A DNA stretch of 64,000 nucleotides from Novosphingobium piscinae (lineage in GTDB: Bacteria > Pseudomonadota > Alphaproteobacteria > Sphingomonadales > Sphingomonadaceae), in the NCBI RefSeq assembly GCF_014230355.1, contig NZ_JACLAX010000016.1:1-64000 (forward strand). The letters are read 5' to 3'. The position numbers and the translations under genes were made by a program. A model generated the notes under the pieces. That model made no database searches, was not told the DNA's origin, and saw only the letters and a program-made list of their open reading frames with translations. Below are positions 38,963 to 48,132 of the stretch, one piece after another; within the stretch, counting starts at the first letter, position 1; every line of letters starts with the position of its first letter.

Positions 38963-39232
38963 CGATTTTCCTATCCTGTGCGCCGGACGCCCCCCATCGG
39001 CGCCGGTTCCTTGGCGAGTATTAAAACACGACTCACCTGGCCGCAAAATGCGGAGATGTGTCGCAGATTGCGCCCATGACGACAGGATCGTGATTTTGCA
39101 ACCGCGAACCGCGCGGTCGCGTGTCCCCCGTCGCGAATTCGCGGGGGCCAGACGGCATTTCGGGCCGGACGGTGCTGGAGGCCGGACGCGGCGTCGGGGC
39201 AGCGCGGGAGGGCCGCGCGCGGGCCCCGGGGG
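38963..39232 (-). promoter_or_regulatory. gltB upstream region
   Basis: 270 bases with no supported gene. Toward gltB the DNA becomes less GC-rich (ATTAAAACACGACTC near 39018), the likely promoter zone. No clear NtrC or Nac-type site was identified by eye. Confidence 0.4.
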
Positions 39233-40663
39233 TCAGGCGGCGCCGCTCATCCGCTGCAGTGCGGCAAGGGCATGGCGCAAGGCGTCCTCGGTCACCTCGG
39301 CCGGGGATCCGGCAGGCGCCGCGGCCGCCAGGCCCTCCGCCGGGCGCGAGCTGGGCTTGATGTCGAGCAGCGAGGCGAAGCGGTCCTCGCGCTCGGCAGC
39401 GCGACCGCCGCGGTCGACTGCCCCTTCTGGCTGCGCCACGGGCTCGGCTGGCGTCGACGCGGGCGCGGTGGCGGCGAGGCTCAGCCCGCGCGGGGCGAGC
39501 GGCGAGGCGGGCGCCGGTACCTGGTCCGGCTCCTCGGCCGAATCGAACCATTCGATCTGCCCGCCGGGCCGCCCAGGCCGGAGCATGGCCGGCATGTCGA
39601 ACGGCCGGCCACGCGGAAGTTCGACCGGATGGGGATCGGCAAACGGAGCGACCGTCGCGGGGGGCGGTTCCGTTGCGGGCATCGCGGCGGCAGCGGCCAG
39701 CATCGCCCCTTCCGCCATCGTATCCGGGGCCGCAGCGGGAGCCGGCGACTCGGGCATCGCGGCGACCTCGCGGTCGCGGCGATCGGCCAGGGCCAGGGCG
39801 AAGCGTTCGACCAGCTCGACCACGCCGAGCGCCTCGAGCGGCGCGGCGCGCAACACCTGCGCGGCCGTGCCGGCGCGCGGGACCAGCCGCCGCGACGGAA
39901 CCTCCGGGGCATTGGCCTGCCCGGCTGTGGCCGGGCCTGGGTCCGGGGCAGCCGGGGGGACGGTCTGCGGCAGGGTGATGGCGGTCTGCGCGTCAACCGC
40001 GGGCGGCGCTGCCGGGGCGTCCGCCGCCGGGGTGTCGGATAGCACGGCGGCGGCCGGTTCAAGCGGCGCGATCAGCGGATCGACCGCCTCTAGCTCGCCG
40101 AGGTTGAGGATCGCCGGAGTGGGGATGACCAGCGGCATCGGCGCGGCGAAGGGGTCGCTGGCCTCGTTCGCGGCGAGCCCGGGGCCGAAGCCGCGGCGGC
40201 GCGCCGGCTGGGCCTCGCGGGCGGCGTCGAGCCGCGCCAGATCGTCGTTGTCCTCGGCCAGCGCGTCGAGTCCGAAGGGGAGCGGGGCGGTGCGCGGCGC
40301 AGCCTTGGGCGCGGCGCGCTGCGCCGACCTGGCGAGCGGGCGGCCGCGGGCCGGGCGCCGCGCGACGAGGCGGGCGAGGATGAACCCGGTCAGCGCGCCC
40401 AGTCCGGCGAACAGGACGGCCACCAGCAGCCGCGCGGTGAAGCCCAGCGGCGGGGCGGCGGCGGGAACCACGAGGTCAAGCTGCAGCCAGTGCACCCCGG
40501 CCTCGAGCACCTCGGCGCGCAGCGCCATGCTGCCCATGCCGAACAGGGCCGCGAACCACACTGCGATGGCGGCGGGGAACAGCGGGTGGCTGCTGATCGG
40601 GGCGCTTGCCCCCGTTCTTGCCCCTGTCCTTGCCCTAGCCTGTTGCGTCATCTGCGAAGCCAT
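39233..40663 (-). CDS. Membrane-anchored Pro/Ala-rich hypothetical protein
   Basis: 476 residues from the ATG at 40663 (a TTG at 40699 would add 12). Two membrane helices lie near the N-terminus (about 29-48 FPAAIAVWFAALFGMGSMAL and 76-98 with LLVAVLFAGLGALTGFILA), enclosing a short periplasmic loop. The remaining ~370 residues are mostly low-complexity Pro/Ala with two short conserved-looking islands: APLEALGVVELVERFALALADRR and EDALRHALAALQRMSG. The long tail should lie in the cytosol and look disordered. The gene sits 22 bases after a glycosyltransferase on the same strand. No family recognised. Confidence 0.65.
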   Translation of the reverse strand: MASQMTQQARARTGARTGASAPISSHPLFPAAIAVWFAALFGMGSMALRAEVLEAGVHWLQLDLVVPAAAPPLGFTARLLVAVLFAGLGALTGFILARLVARRPARGRPLARSAQRAAPKAAPRTAPLPFGLDALAEDNDDLARLDAAREAQPARRRGFGPGLAANEASDPFAAPMPLVIPTPAILNLGELEAVDPLIAPLEPAAAVLSDTPAADAPAAPPAVDAQTAITLPQTVPPAAPDPGPATAGQANAPEVPSRRLVPRAGTAAQVLRAAPLEALGVVELVERFALALADRRDREVAAMPESPAPAAAPDTMAEGAMLAAAAAMPATEPPPATVAPFADPHPVELPRGRPFDMPAMLRPGRPGGQIEWFDSAEEPDQVPAPASPLAPRGLSLAATAPASTPAEPVAQPEGAVDRGGRAAEREDRFASLLDIKPSSRPAEGLAAAAPAGSPAEVTEDALRHALAALQRMSGAA

Positions 40664-40685
40664 TGTCCCACGGTTCGGGCGCACA

Positions 40686-41927
40686 TCACGCCGCAACAAG
40701 GCGGTGGCGCCGATTCCTTGCGTCTAGCACGGTTTGGTAAACGGCTTGATAACGACTGACGTTGCTGGCCCAGTCGTGCCGCGCGCGGACATGGTCGCGG
40801 CCGTTGATCCGCAGGCGGTCCCATTCGCCGCGCCGGTCGGCCAGATCGGCCAGGGCGGCGGCACAGGCGGCGGCGCTGTCGGGGCTGAACAGCATCCCGT
40901 TGACCCCGTCGGCGATCAGTTCACGGTGGCCCCCGACCGCCGAGGCGGCGACAATCTTGCCCTGAGCCATGGCCTCGAGCGGCTTGAGCGGGGTGACCAG
41001 CTCGGTCAGCCGGCTGGCCTTGCGGGGATAGGCCATGATGTCCATCAGGCCATACCACCGCTCGACCTCGCGGTGCGGCACGCGGCCGGTGAAATGGATC
41101 GCCCCGGCGGCGGGCGAGGCGGCCGCCCGGGCGCGCAGCGCGCTGTCCATCGGTCCGCCGCCGACCAGCAGCAGCCGCGCGCCGGGATGGTGCGCGATCA
41201 GGGCGGGCATGGCCTCGATCAGCACGTCCAGCCCCTCGTAGTCGTAGAAGCTGCCGATGAAGCCCACCACCGGCCCGTCGGCCGCGGTCCCGGTCAGGCC
41301 CAGCTCGGCCGCCAGCGCGGCGTCGCGTGGCGCCGGGGTGCCGAACAGCGCCAGATCCACCCCGTTGGGGGACAGCGTGATGCGGGATCCGGGCACCCCG
41401 CGCGCGATCAGGTCGTCGCGCAGGCCCTGGCAGATCGTCACCACCGCATCGGCCCCGGCGACCACCCGGTTCTCGAGGCTGCGGGTCAGCCGGTACTTGA
41501 GCGAACCGGCGCGGCTGGTGCCGTTGCCGACCGCGGCATCCTCCCAGAACGCGCGGATCTCGTAGACCACCGGCAGGTCGAGGTTGCGCCCGGCGCGCAG
41601 TGCGGCGAGGCCGCACAGCGCCGGGGAATGGGCATGGAGCACGTCGGGCAGCCAGTCGCGCCCCAGCGCCTCGATCGCGCGGGCCAGCTGCGCGATCTCG
41701 CGCCACTCGCGCAGCCCGGCCGGTCCGCCCGGCAGCCCGGGGGTGCGGTGGAACAGCAGCCCGTCCTCGTCGTGGAGCGGCGCCTCGGCCGCGCCCTGGC
41801 GCAGCCCGGTGATGCCCCGCACCTCGATCCCGGCCGCTTGCTGGGCCTTCATGATCGCGCGGGTGCGGAAGGTGTAGCCGCTGTGCAGCGGCAGCGAATG
41901 ATCCAGGATGTGCAGGACGCGAAGCAT
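40686..41927 (-). CDS. Exosortase A-associated glycosyltransferase, GT4 family
   Basis: 413 residues. The opening LHILDHSLPLHSGYTFRTRAIMKAQ and later GLLFHRTPGLP match the exosortase/PEP-CTERM system glycosyltransferase group (TIGR04063 type). The GT4 C-terminal donor-binding domain has GFIGSFYDYEGLDVLIEAM and the E-x7-E region SRLTELVTPLKPLEAMAQGK followed by VGGHRELIADGVNG. Such enzymes add sugars to a polyprenyl-linked glycan made next to the exosortase A export pathway. The O-ligase-like gene starts 282 bases away on the opposite strand, supporting the assignment. No exosortase gene itself is in this window. Confidence 0.85.
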   Translation of the reverse strand: MLRVLHILDHSLPLHSGYTFRTRAIMKAQQAAGIEVRGITGLRQGAAEAPLHDEDGLLFHRTPGLPGGPAGLREWREIAQLARAIEALGRDWLPDVLHAHSPALCGLAALRAGRNLDLPVVYEIRAFWEDAAVGNGTSRAGSLKYRLTRSLENRVVAGADAVVTICQGLRDDLIARGVPGSRITLSPNGVDLALFGTPAPRDAALAAELGLTGTAADGPVVGFIGSFYDYEGLDVLIEAMPALIAHHPGARLLLVGGGPMDSALRARAAASPAAGAIHFTGRVPHREVERWYGLMDIMAYPRKASRLTELVTPLKPLEAMAQGKIVAASAVGGHRELIADGVNGMLFSPDSAAACAAALADLADRRGEWDRLRINGRDHVRARHDWASNVSRYQAVYQTVLDARNRRHRLVAA

Positions 41928-41992
41928 GCCCCGGGTGCTAGCCGCTAAGGCTTAACGCGCCGTCAACCGCGCGCGTGTAGGGCCGTCCGGGC

Positions 41993-42217
41993 ATGGTTGA
42001 CATCTTCTCGCTCGCGCTGACCCACGCGCTGCTGGCGCTGGCCGCCTGGCGCCTGCTGTTGCGTGACGATCTCGACCGCGATCCCGTTCCCGCGCCGCCT
42101 CCCGCGCCCGCGCCCGCGCCCGCACTCGGCCTCCCGGCCGAGCCCGCGACGCCCCCTGCCGGGACTGATCCTCGTCCGGTCCGGCGCCTGATCGCGGAGC
42201 CGCGCGACCATGCTTGA
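41993..42217 (+). CDS. Small membrane protein ahead of O-ligase gene
   Basis: 74 residues. One N-terminal helix (FSLALTHALLALAAWRLLL) is followed by a Pro/Ala-rich linker with an (APAPAP)-type run and a basic tail. The stop overlaps the start of the O-ligase gene by eight bases, so the two are translationally coupled. Its position at the head of the operon suggests an accessory to the glycan enzymes. I recognise no family, and biased composition means codon-frame evidence is modest. Confidence 0.55.
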   Translation: MVDIFSLALTHALLALAAWRLLLRDDLDRDPVPAPPPAPAPAPALGLPAEPATPPAGTDPRPVRRLIAEPRDHA

Positions 42218-43604
42218 TCTCGCGCTCGCCGGCTTCTTCTTCGCGCTGCTGGCGCTGGGGCTGCGTCGGCCGTTCGTCTGGGTTCTGGCCTACCTCTACG
42301 TCGATGTGCTGATGCCGCAGAAGATCTCGTACTTCCTGCTGGCCTCGCTGCCGGTCTCGCTGATCGTGTTCGTTCTGGCTTTCGGCGGGTGGCTGGTGCT
42401 GGACGACAAGACCGGCGGCCGCCTGTCATGGCGCCAGGGGCTGATCCTGTTCCTGCTGCTCTATTGCGGGGCGACCACGCTGTCGGCCGATTTTCCCGAA
42501 GCGGCGGCGGAAAAGTGGGCCTGGGTCTGGAAGACGCTGGTCTTCGCGCTGTTCCTCCCGCTGGTCCTGCGCACCCGGCTGAGGATCGAGGCGGCAGTGC
42601 TGTTCCTGGTCCTCTCGGCCGGGACGATCGTGATCAACGGCGGGATCAAGACGCTCGCCGGCGGCGGCGGCTATGGCGAACTGCGCACGCTCGTCTCGGA
42701 CAATGCCGGGCTGTATGAGGGCAGCACCCTGTCGACCGTGGCGATCGCGATCATCCCGCTGATCGCCTGGCTGGCCCGCCACGGCACGGTGTTCCCGCCG
42801 AGCCGGCTGGTCACCCTGTTCGCCGTGGCGCTGGGCTTCGCCTGCTGCCTGATCCCGATCGGCACGCAGACCCGCACCGGGCTGATCTGCCTGGTGCTGC
42901 TGGCCGTGCTGGCACTGCGCTCGGTCAAGCGGCGCATGCTCTACCTGGCCCTGATGGCCACGGCGGCGCTGGCCGCCTTGCCCTTCCTGCCCGAGAGCTA
43001 CACCGCGCGGATGAGCACGATCGAGAACCACGCATCCGACCAGTCCGCCTCGACCCGGGTCGCGGTGTGGAAGTGGACGCTGGGCTATGTCCAGGATCAC
43101 CCGTTCGGCGGCGGCTTCGATTCCTACCGCGGCAACCGGGTCACTGTGGTGATGCGCGATGTCTCGACCAGTGGTAACCAGACCTCGATCAGCGAGCGCG
43201 TCGCCGAGGACAAGGCGCGCGCGTTCCACTCGGCCTATTTCGAGATGCTGGGTGAACAGGGCTGGCCCGGCCTCGCGGTCTGGCTGGTGCTGCAGCTGTC
43301 CGGGCTGGTCGAGCTCGAGCTGGTCCGCCGCCGCCTGCGCCGCAGCACCGATCCCGCGGACCTGCGCGACCGCGCGCTGGCCCAGGCGCTGCAGTCTGGT
43401 CACTGCGTCTACCTGTTCGGCGCCCTGTTCATCGGCATCGCGTTCCAGCCCTTCGTCTTCATGCTGATCGGCCTGCAGATCGCACTGTGCGGGCAGGTCA
43501 AGCGCCGCCATGCCGCGACCGTCGCAACTGTCGCGCCCCGACCGCGCTGGCGCCGGCCGCTGCTGCGGCTGCCGGTCCGGCGGCCGCGCGCGGTGTGGCC
43601 GTGA
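42210..43604 (+). CDS. O-glycosylation ligase, exosortase A system-associated
   Basis: 464 residues and about twelve membrane helices with the Wzy/WaaL pattern. The N-terminus (RRPFVWVLAYLYVDVLMPQKISYFLL) and the periplasmic loop DHPFGGGFDSYRGNRV with AFHSAYFEMLGEQGWPGLAVWLVL match the PEP_O_lig_1 group (TIGR03097), ligases found with exosortase A. It would move a polyprenyl-linked glycan to its acceptor or polymerise it on the periplasmic side. It overlaps both neighbours: eight bases with the small protein upstream and GTGA with the acyltransferase downstream, a tight three-gene operon. Confidence 0.85.
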   Translation: MLDLALAGFFFALLALGLRRPFVWVLAYLYVDVLMPQKISYFLLASLPVSLIVFVLAFGGWLVLDDKTGGRLSWRQGLILFLLLYCGATTLSADFPEAAAEKWAWVWKTLVFALFLPLVLRTRLRIEAAVLFLVLSAGTIVINGGIKTLAGGGGYGELRTLVSDNAGLYEGSTLSTVAIAIIPLIAWLARHGTVFPPSRLVTLFAVALGFACCLIPIGTQTRTGLICLVLLAVLALRSVKRRMLYLALMATAALAALPFLPESYTARMSTIENHASDQSASTRVAVWKWTLGYVQDHPFGGGFDSYRGNRVTVVMRDVSTSGNQTSISERVAEDKARAFHSAYFEMLGEQGWPGLAVWLVLQLSGLVELELVRRRLRRSTDPADLRDRALAQALQSGHCVYLFGALFIGIAFQPFVFMLIGLQIALCGQVKRRHAATVATVAPRPRWRRPLLRLPVRRPRAVWP

Positions 43605-44704
43605 CCGCCGCCGCCCCCCGGCCGACCCCGCGGCTCGAGGCGCTGACCGGCCTGCGCGGCCTGGCGGCCTGGTACGTGGTGTTCTACCATCTGCGCCTGT
43701 CGCTGACCGGGCTGCTGCCGGCACCGGCGATCGCCGCCCTGGCCAAGGGCTATCTCGCGGTCGACCTGTTCTTCATGCTTTCGGGCTTCGTGCTCTGGCT
43801 CAGCTATGCCCCCGCGCTGGCCGCCCCGACCACGGACAGCGTCGTCCGCTTCTGGTGGCGCCGGATGGCGCGGATCTGGCCGCTCCACGCGGTGGTGCTG
43901 GCGGGCTTCGTCGGCCTGGCCGCCGTGCTCGCGCTGACCGGGCGTGACACGGCCGGCTATCCGCCGGCCGAGTTGCCCTTGCACCTCTTGCTGGTGCAGA
44001 ACTGGGGCTTCACCCCCGACCTTGCGTGGAATCACCCGGCCTGGTCGATCAGCGCCGAGATGGCCGCCTATCTGCTGTTCCCGCTGCTCGCCTGGTGCGG
44101 GCGGGGCGCCTGGCCCGTCGGACGGGTGCTGCTGCTCGCGGCGCTGCTGCTTGGCGGCCTGCATGCCCTGTTTGCAGCGCACGGGGCCGATCGGCTGGGC
44201 GCCGCGATCCCCACGCTCGGTCTGCCGCGCTGCCTGCTGGAGTTCACGCTCGGCACGCTGCTCGCCCGGCTATGGTTGGGCTGGCACGATCATCCCTGCG
44301 CTGCCCGGCGCGCCGGGCAGCTGGCGGCGGGCGCCGGGCTGACCGGCCTGGCCGGCTGGGCGCTGGCGCTGCCTGAGACCGCCTGGGTGCCGCTGGCCTT
44401 CGCCCAGGCGCTGCTGGCCCTCGCGCTCGATCGCGGCCGCCTGGCGCGCGGACTGGCGCACGGCCCGCTGCACTGGCTGGGCGAGGTCAGCTATTCGACC
44501 TACCTGTGCCATTTTGGGCTGTTCATCGGCTTCAAGCTGCTGTGGGTCGACGCGACGCTCCAGCTCGACGCGGTGCGGCTGGCCGGCTTCGTCGGCCTGT
44601 TGCTCGGCGTCTCGGCGCTGGGTCACCGCCTGGTCGAGCTCCCCGCCCAGCGCGCGCTGACCAGGCTGGCGCCAGCCCGGCGCCTGCGCCCCGGGGCGGC
44701 CTAG
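43601..44704 (+). CDS. Acyltransferase 3 family (OafA/YrhL-like)
   Basis: 367 residues. The GTG start overlaps the O-ligase stop (GTGA); longer frames run back into that gene. The family marks are ALTGLRGLAAWYVVFYHL with the catalytic His at the end of helix 1, DLFFMLSGFVLWLSY, and RRMARIWPLHAVVL carrying the RxxR-type motif. About ten membrane helices follow. Such proteins O-acetylate surface sugars in the periplasm. Translational coupling to the O-ligase suggests that it decorates the exosortase-associated glycan. Confidence 0.88.
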   Translation: MTAAAPRPTPRLEALTGLRGLAAWYVVFYHLRLSLTGLLPAPAIAALAKGYLAVDLFFMLSGFVLWLSYAPALAAPTTDSVVRFWWRRMARIWPLHAVVLAGFVGLAAVLALTGRDTAGYPPAELPLHLLLVQNWGFTPDLAWNHPAWSISAEMAAYLLFPLLAWCGRGAWPVGRVLLLAALLLGGLHALFAAHGADRLGAAIPTLGLPRCLLEFTLGTLLARLWLGWHDHPCAARRAGQLAAGAGLTGLAGWALALPETAWVPLAFAQALLALALDRGRLARGLAHGPLHWLGEVSYSTYLCHFGLFIGFKLLWVDATLQLDAVRLAGFVGLLLGVSALGHRLVELPAQRALTRLAPARRLRPGAA

Positions 44705-44797
44705 ACCCCGTTTTCACCTGAGCGGACACAGTGGCTGGTGCCGCTTCCACGGCAGTGAAGGCGGGGCCAGCCGGCGGTCACCGCTGGACTGCCGTGC

Positions 44798-46030
44798 TCA
44801 GCCCTCGCGGCTGCGGTGGCGGGCGATGAAGGCTTCGACCTGGGGCGCGATCCGGGTCCGCCAGCGGCTGCCGTTGAAGATCCCGTAGTGGCCGACCTCG
44901 GGCGCCAGCAGGTACTGCTTGCGCGATTCGGCCAGGCCTGTCGTCAGCTTGAGCGCCGCCTTGGTCTGGCCGATGCCCGAGATGTCGTCGTTCTCGCCCT
45001 CGATCGCGAGGATCGCGGTGTCGGTGATCGCGCCCAGGTCGATGACCTGGCCGCGATGCTCGAACTCGCCCTTGGGCAGGGTGTGGCGCTGGAACACGTG
45101 CTCGATGGTCTGGAGATAGAACTCGGCCGTCATGTCGCAGACCGAGCGGTACTCGTCGTAGAAAGCCTTCTTCGAATCGGCACTCTCGCCGTCGCCCTCC
45201 ACGAGGTGCTGGAACATCTGCCAGTGGCTCATCATGTGGGTCTGCAGGTTCATTGAGAGGAACCCGGCGAGCTGGAGGAAGCCCGGATAGACCCGCCGGC
45301 CCGCACCGGGATAGCCCAGCGGCACGGTGGCGATGACGTTGTGCTTGAACCACGAGAGCGGGCGGTTGACCGCGACGTCGTTGACGCTGGTCGGGGCCTC
45401 GCGGGTGTCGATCGGGCCACCCATCATGGTCAGCGTGGCGGGGCGGCAGGGGTGCCGGTTGGCGCCCATCACCGCGGTGGCGGCCAGCGCCGGAACCGAG
45501 GGCTGGCAGACCGCGAGAACGTGGGTGCCGGGGCCGAGATACTCGAGGAAACCGACCAGATAGTCGATGTAGTCATCGAGATCGAAGGGGCCCTCGTCGG
45601 TCGGCACCTGGCGGGCGTCGGCCCAGTCGGTGATGAACACTTCGGCGCGCTCGAGCAGCCGGGCGACGGTTCCGCGCAGGAGGGTGGCGAAGTGGCCGCT
45701 CATCGGCGCCACGACCAGCAGCCGCGGGGCATCGGCGGGCAGGCCGGGGTGGCTGAAGCGCAGCAGGTTGCCGAACGGCCGGCGCAGCACGATCGCCTCG
45801 GTGACCGGATGGCTCTGTCCGTCGACCGTGACCGTGGCGATGCCGAAGTCGGGCTTGCCGCGCGGCGCGGCGGCATGGGCGAACACGTCGAGCGCCGAGG
45901 CCATGACCGGCCCGAGGCCCATGTAGCCCATCGGCAGGCTGGGGTTGTTGAGCAGCTCGGCGGTGACCGAGGCCCAGGCGCTGGCCCCGGTCAGCATCGC
46001 CCGGTTCAGTTCATAGGCGTTGTACAACAC
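44798..46030 (-). CDS. phaZ: Intracellular polyhydroxyalkanoate depolymerase
   Basis: 410 residues, an alpha/beta hydrolase without a signal peptide. The N-terminus MLYNAYELNRAMLTGASAWASV is typical of PhaZ1-type depolymerases. The nucleophile elbow is AVCQPSVPALAA, with Cys in place of the lipase-box Ser, as in this family. DWADARQVPTDEGPFDLDDYIDYLVGFLEYLG and the C-terminal EVGHYGIFNGSRWR, with the catalytic His, are conserved. It degrades stored polyhydroxybutyrate granules. No phaC or phasin gene is nearby. It is divergent from an ABC exporter, and a TTGCAATGCAA palindrome lies in the shared upstream region. Confidence 0.93.
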   Translation of the reverse strand: MLYNAYELNRAMLTGASAWASVTAELLNNPSLPMGYMGLGPVMASALDVFAHAAAPRGKPDFGIATVTVDGQSHPVTEAIVLRRPFGNLLRFSHPGLPADAPRLLVVAPMSGHFATLLRGTVARLLERAEVFITDWADARQVPTDEGPFDLDDYIDYLVGFLEYLGPGTHVLAVCQPSVPALAATAVMGANRHPCRPATLTMMGGPIDTREAPTSVNDVAVNRPLSWFKHNVIATVPLGYPGAGRRVYPGFLQLAGFLSMNLQTHMMSHWQMFQHLVEGDGESADSKKAFYDEYRSVCDMTAEFYLQTIEHVFQRHTLPKGEFEHRGQVIDLGAITDTAILAIEGENDDISGIGQTKAALKLTTGLAESRKQYLLAPEVGHYGIFNGSRWRTRIAPQVEAFIARHRSREG

Positions 46031-46101
46031 GTTGGTATTCCTGTCCTGCGGCGCGCTTGGGCGCTTATATCTGGGGAAGAGATGATCCTCTCCGGCTCTT
46101 T

Positions 46102-46112
46102 TTGCAATGCAA
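46102..46112. promoter_or_regulatory. Candidate PhaR-type operator upstream of phaZ
   Basis: TTGCAATGCAA is an odd-length palindrome 72 bases upstream of the phaZ start, followed by CAACAATAGTTGC. PhaR, the regulator of PHA granule genes, binds TGC/GCA-rich palindromes in several Proteobacteria. The match is by appearance only. Confidence 0.4.
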
Positions 46113-46196
46113 CAATAGTTGCCGACGCGGGTTAATTTTCGTCAAGTCCGCCGGTGCATCTTTTTCCGGAGCCCGCGCTGCGCTAGGGGCCGCACC

Positions 46197-48017
46197 ATGG
46201 CCCGCCGTCCCTCCGCCGCCCGTACGCTGCCGTCCGATACCCCGGAAGGCAAGCCGGCGCGCAACCTTGGCCCGCTGCGGATGGTCTGGGCCATGGCTGG
46301 CCGCTATCCGCGACAGATCCTCTATGCGGCCACCGCGCTGCTCACCTCCTCGCTGGCGACCATGGCGATCCCGATGCGCGCGCGCATGATCGTCGATCAC
46401 GGCTTCGGTGCCGGCGCCAGCACCGCCGAGATCAACCGTGCCTTCCAGGGCCTGCTGGTGATCATCGTCGTGCTCGGTCTGGCCACGGCGGTGCGCTTCT
46501 ACTGGGTTTCCTGGCTGGGCGAGCGCGTCGTCGCCGATCTGCGCGAGGCGGTGCAGCGCAACCTGCTGCGGCTGCCCCCGAGCTTCTTCGAGGCGAACAG
46601 CCCGAAGGAGATCTCCTCGCGGATGACGTCGGACACGTCGCAGATCGAGGTGGTGGTGGGCACAACGGTGTCGATCGCGCTGCGCAATCTGATCACCGGG
46701 ATGATCGGAACCGGCTACCTGTTCTATCTCTCGCCCGGCCTGACCCTGCAATTGGTGATCGCCATTCCCTTGATCATCGCGCCGATCGTCTGGTTCGGGC
46801 GGCGCCTGTCGAAGGCCTCGCGCATCAGCCAGGACCGGGTCGCCGATGTCGGAGCGCTGGTCACCGAGGTGCTCGGGGCGATGCGCGTGGTGCAGTCCTT
46901 CAACCAGGAGGCGCGTGAAGCCGACCGCTTCGCCAGCTCGGCCGAAGCCATCTTCGCGGCGGCCCGGCGGCGCATCAGGATCCGCGCGGTGATGACCGCG
47001 CTGGTCATGGTGCTGGTGTTCGGTTCGATCGCCGTGATCATGTGGCAGGGCTCGATCAGCGTCGCCACGGGGGCCCTGAGCAGCGGCACAATCACCGCCT
47101 TCGTGCTCACCGGGCTGCTCGTCGCCGGGGCGTTCGGAGCGCTCACCGAGGTCTATGGCGACCTGTTGCGCGGCGCCGGTGCGGCCAGTCGGCTGAACGA
47201 ACTGCTCAACGAGCGGCCGTTGATCGCCGCGCCCGAGCGGCCGATCGCGCTGCCCGCCCCGCCGCGCGGCCAGCTGAGCTTCGAGAAGGTGTCGTTCCGC
47301 TACCCCAGCCGGCCGGACGCGGCAGCGATCGGCGAATTCAGCCTGACCATCGAGCCCGGGGAGACCGTTGCCCTGGTCGGTCCCTCGGGCGCCGGCAAGT
47401 CGACCGTGTTCCAGCTGGCCCAGCGGTTCTACGACCCCCAGGTCGGCACGATCAAGCTCGACGGGGTGCCCCTGGTCTCGGCCGATCCGGCCGAGGTGCG
47501 GCGGCGCATGGCGATCGTCCCGCAGGAGGGCGTGCTGTTCGCCGCCAGCGCGCGCGACAATCTGCGCTATGGCAACTGGGACGCGTCGGACGAGGCGATC
47601 TGGGAGGCGGCCCGGGCCGCCAATGCCGAGGACTTCCTGCGCGCGCTGCCGCAGGGCCTCGACAGCTTCCTCGGCGAAAACGGCGCGCGGCTGTCCGGCG
47701 GGCAGCGCCAGCGCATCGCCATCGCCCGTGCACTGCTGCGCCAGGCGCCGATCCTGCTGCTCGACGAGGCCACCAGCGCGCTCGACGCCGAAAGCGAACG
47801 GCTGGTCCAGGATGCACTCGACCGCCTGATGGCCAGCCGCACCACGCTGGTCATCGCCCACCGCCTGGCCACCGTGCGCCAGGCCGACCGTATCGTCGTG
47901 ATGGACGGGGGGCGGATCGTCGAGGAGGGGACCCACCAGCGCCTGGTTGCGGCGGGCGGGCTCTATGCCCGGTTGGCCTCGCTGCAGTTCGACGAGCAAC
48001 GCCTCACCGCGCTCTGA
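46197..48017 (+). CDS. MsbA-like ABC exporter (fused membrane and ATPase domains)
   Basis: 606 residues. The N-terminal half has six membrane helices of a type I exporter (for example ILYAATALLTSSLATMAIPM and VVADLREAVQRNLLRLPPSFFEANSPKEISSRMTSD). The ATPase domain has Walker A GPSGAGKST near residue 395, a Q-loop in IVPQEGVLF, the signature LSGGQRQRIAIARALL, Walker B ILLLDEATSALD and the H-loop IAHRLAT. The E-N-G-A-R-LSGG spacing is standard. Candidates are lipid A or drug export. The ATG at 46197 follows a weak ribosome site; the frame is open further upstream but runs into the phaZ promoter region. Confidence 0.9.
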   Translation: MARRPSAARTLPSDTPEGKPARNLGPLRMVWAMAGRYPRQILYAATALLTSSLATMAIPMRARMIVDHGFGAGASTAEINRAFQGLLVIIVVLGLATAVRFYWVSWLGERVVADLREAVQRNLLRLPPSFFEANSPKEISSRMTSDTSQIEVVVGTTVSIALRNLITGMIGTGYLFYLSPGLTLQLVIAIPLIIAPIVWFGRRLSKASRISQDRVADVGALVTEVLGAMRVVQSFNQEAREADRFASSAEAIFAAARRRIRIRAVMTALVMVLVFGSIAVIMWQGSISVATGALSSGTITAFVLTGLLVAGAFGALTEVYGDLLRGAGAASRLNELLNERPLIAAPERPIALPAPPRGQLSFEKVSFRYPSRPDAAAIGEFSLTIEPGETVALVGPSGAGKSTVFQLAQRFYDPQVGTIKLDGVPLVSADPAEVRRRMAIVPQEGVLFAASARDNLRYGNWDASDEAIWEAARAANAEDFLRALPQGLDSFLGENGARLSGGQRQRIAIARALLRQAPILLLDEATSALDAESERLVQDALDRLMASRTTLVIAHRLATVRQADRIVVMDGGRIVEEGTHQRLVAAGGLYARLASLQFDEQRLTAL

Positions 48018-48132
48018 TCCGGCCCGCGCCGGGCCGAGAGGGCTGTTGCACCGGCGGGGCGGCGCGATATGAAGGCGTCATGGTTACAGCCGTAACTGTT
48101 TCGTGTTCCTGTTGAACGGACCCAAGTTACTC

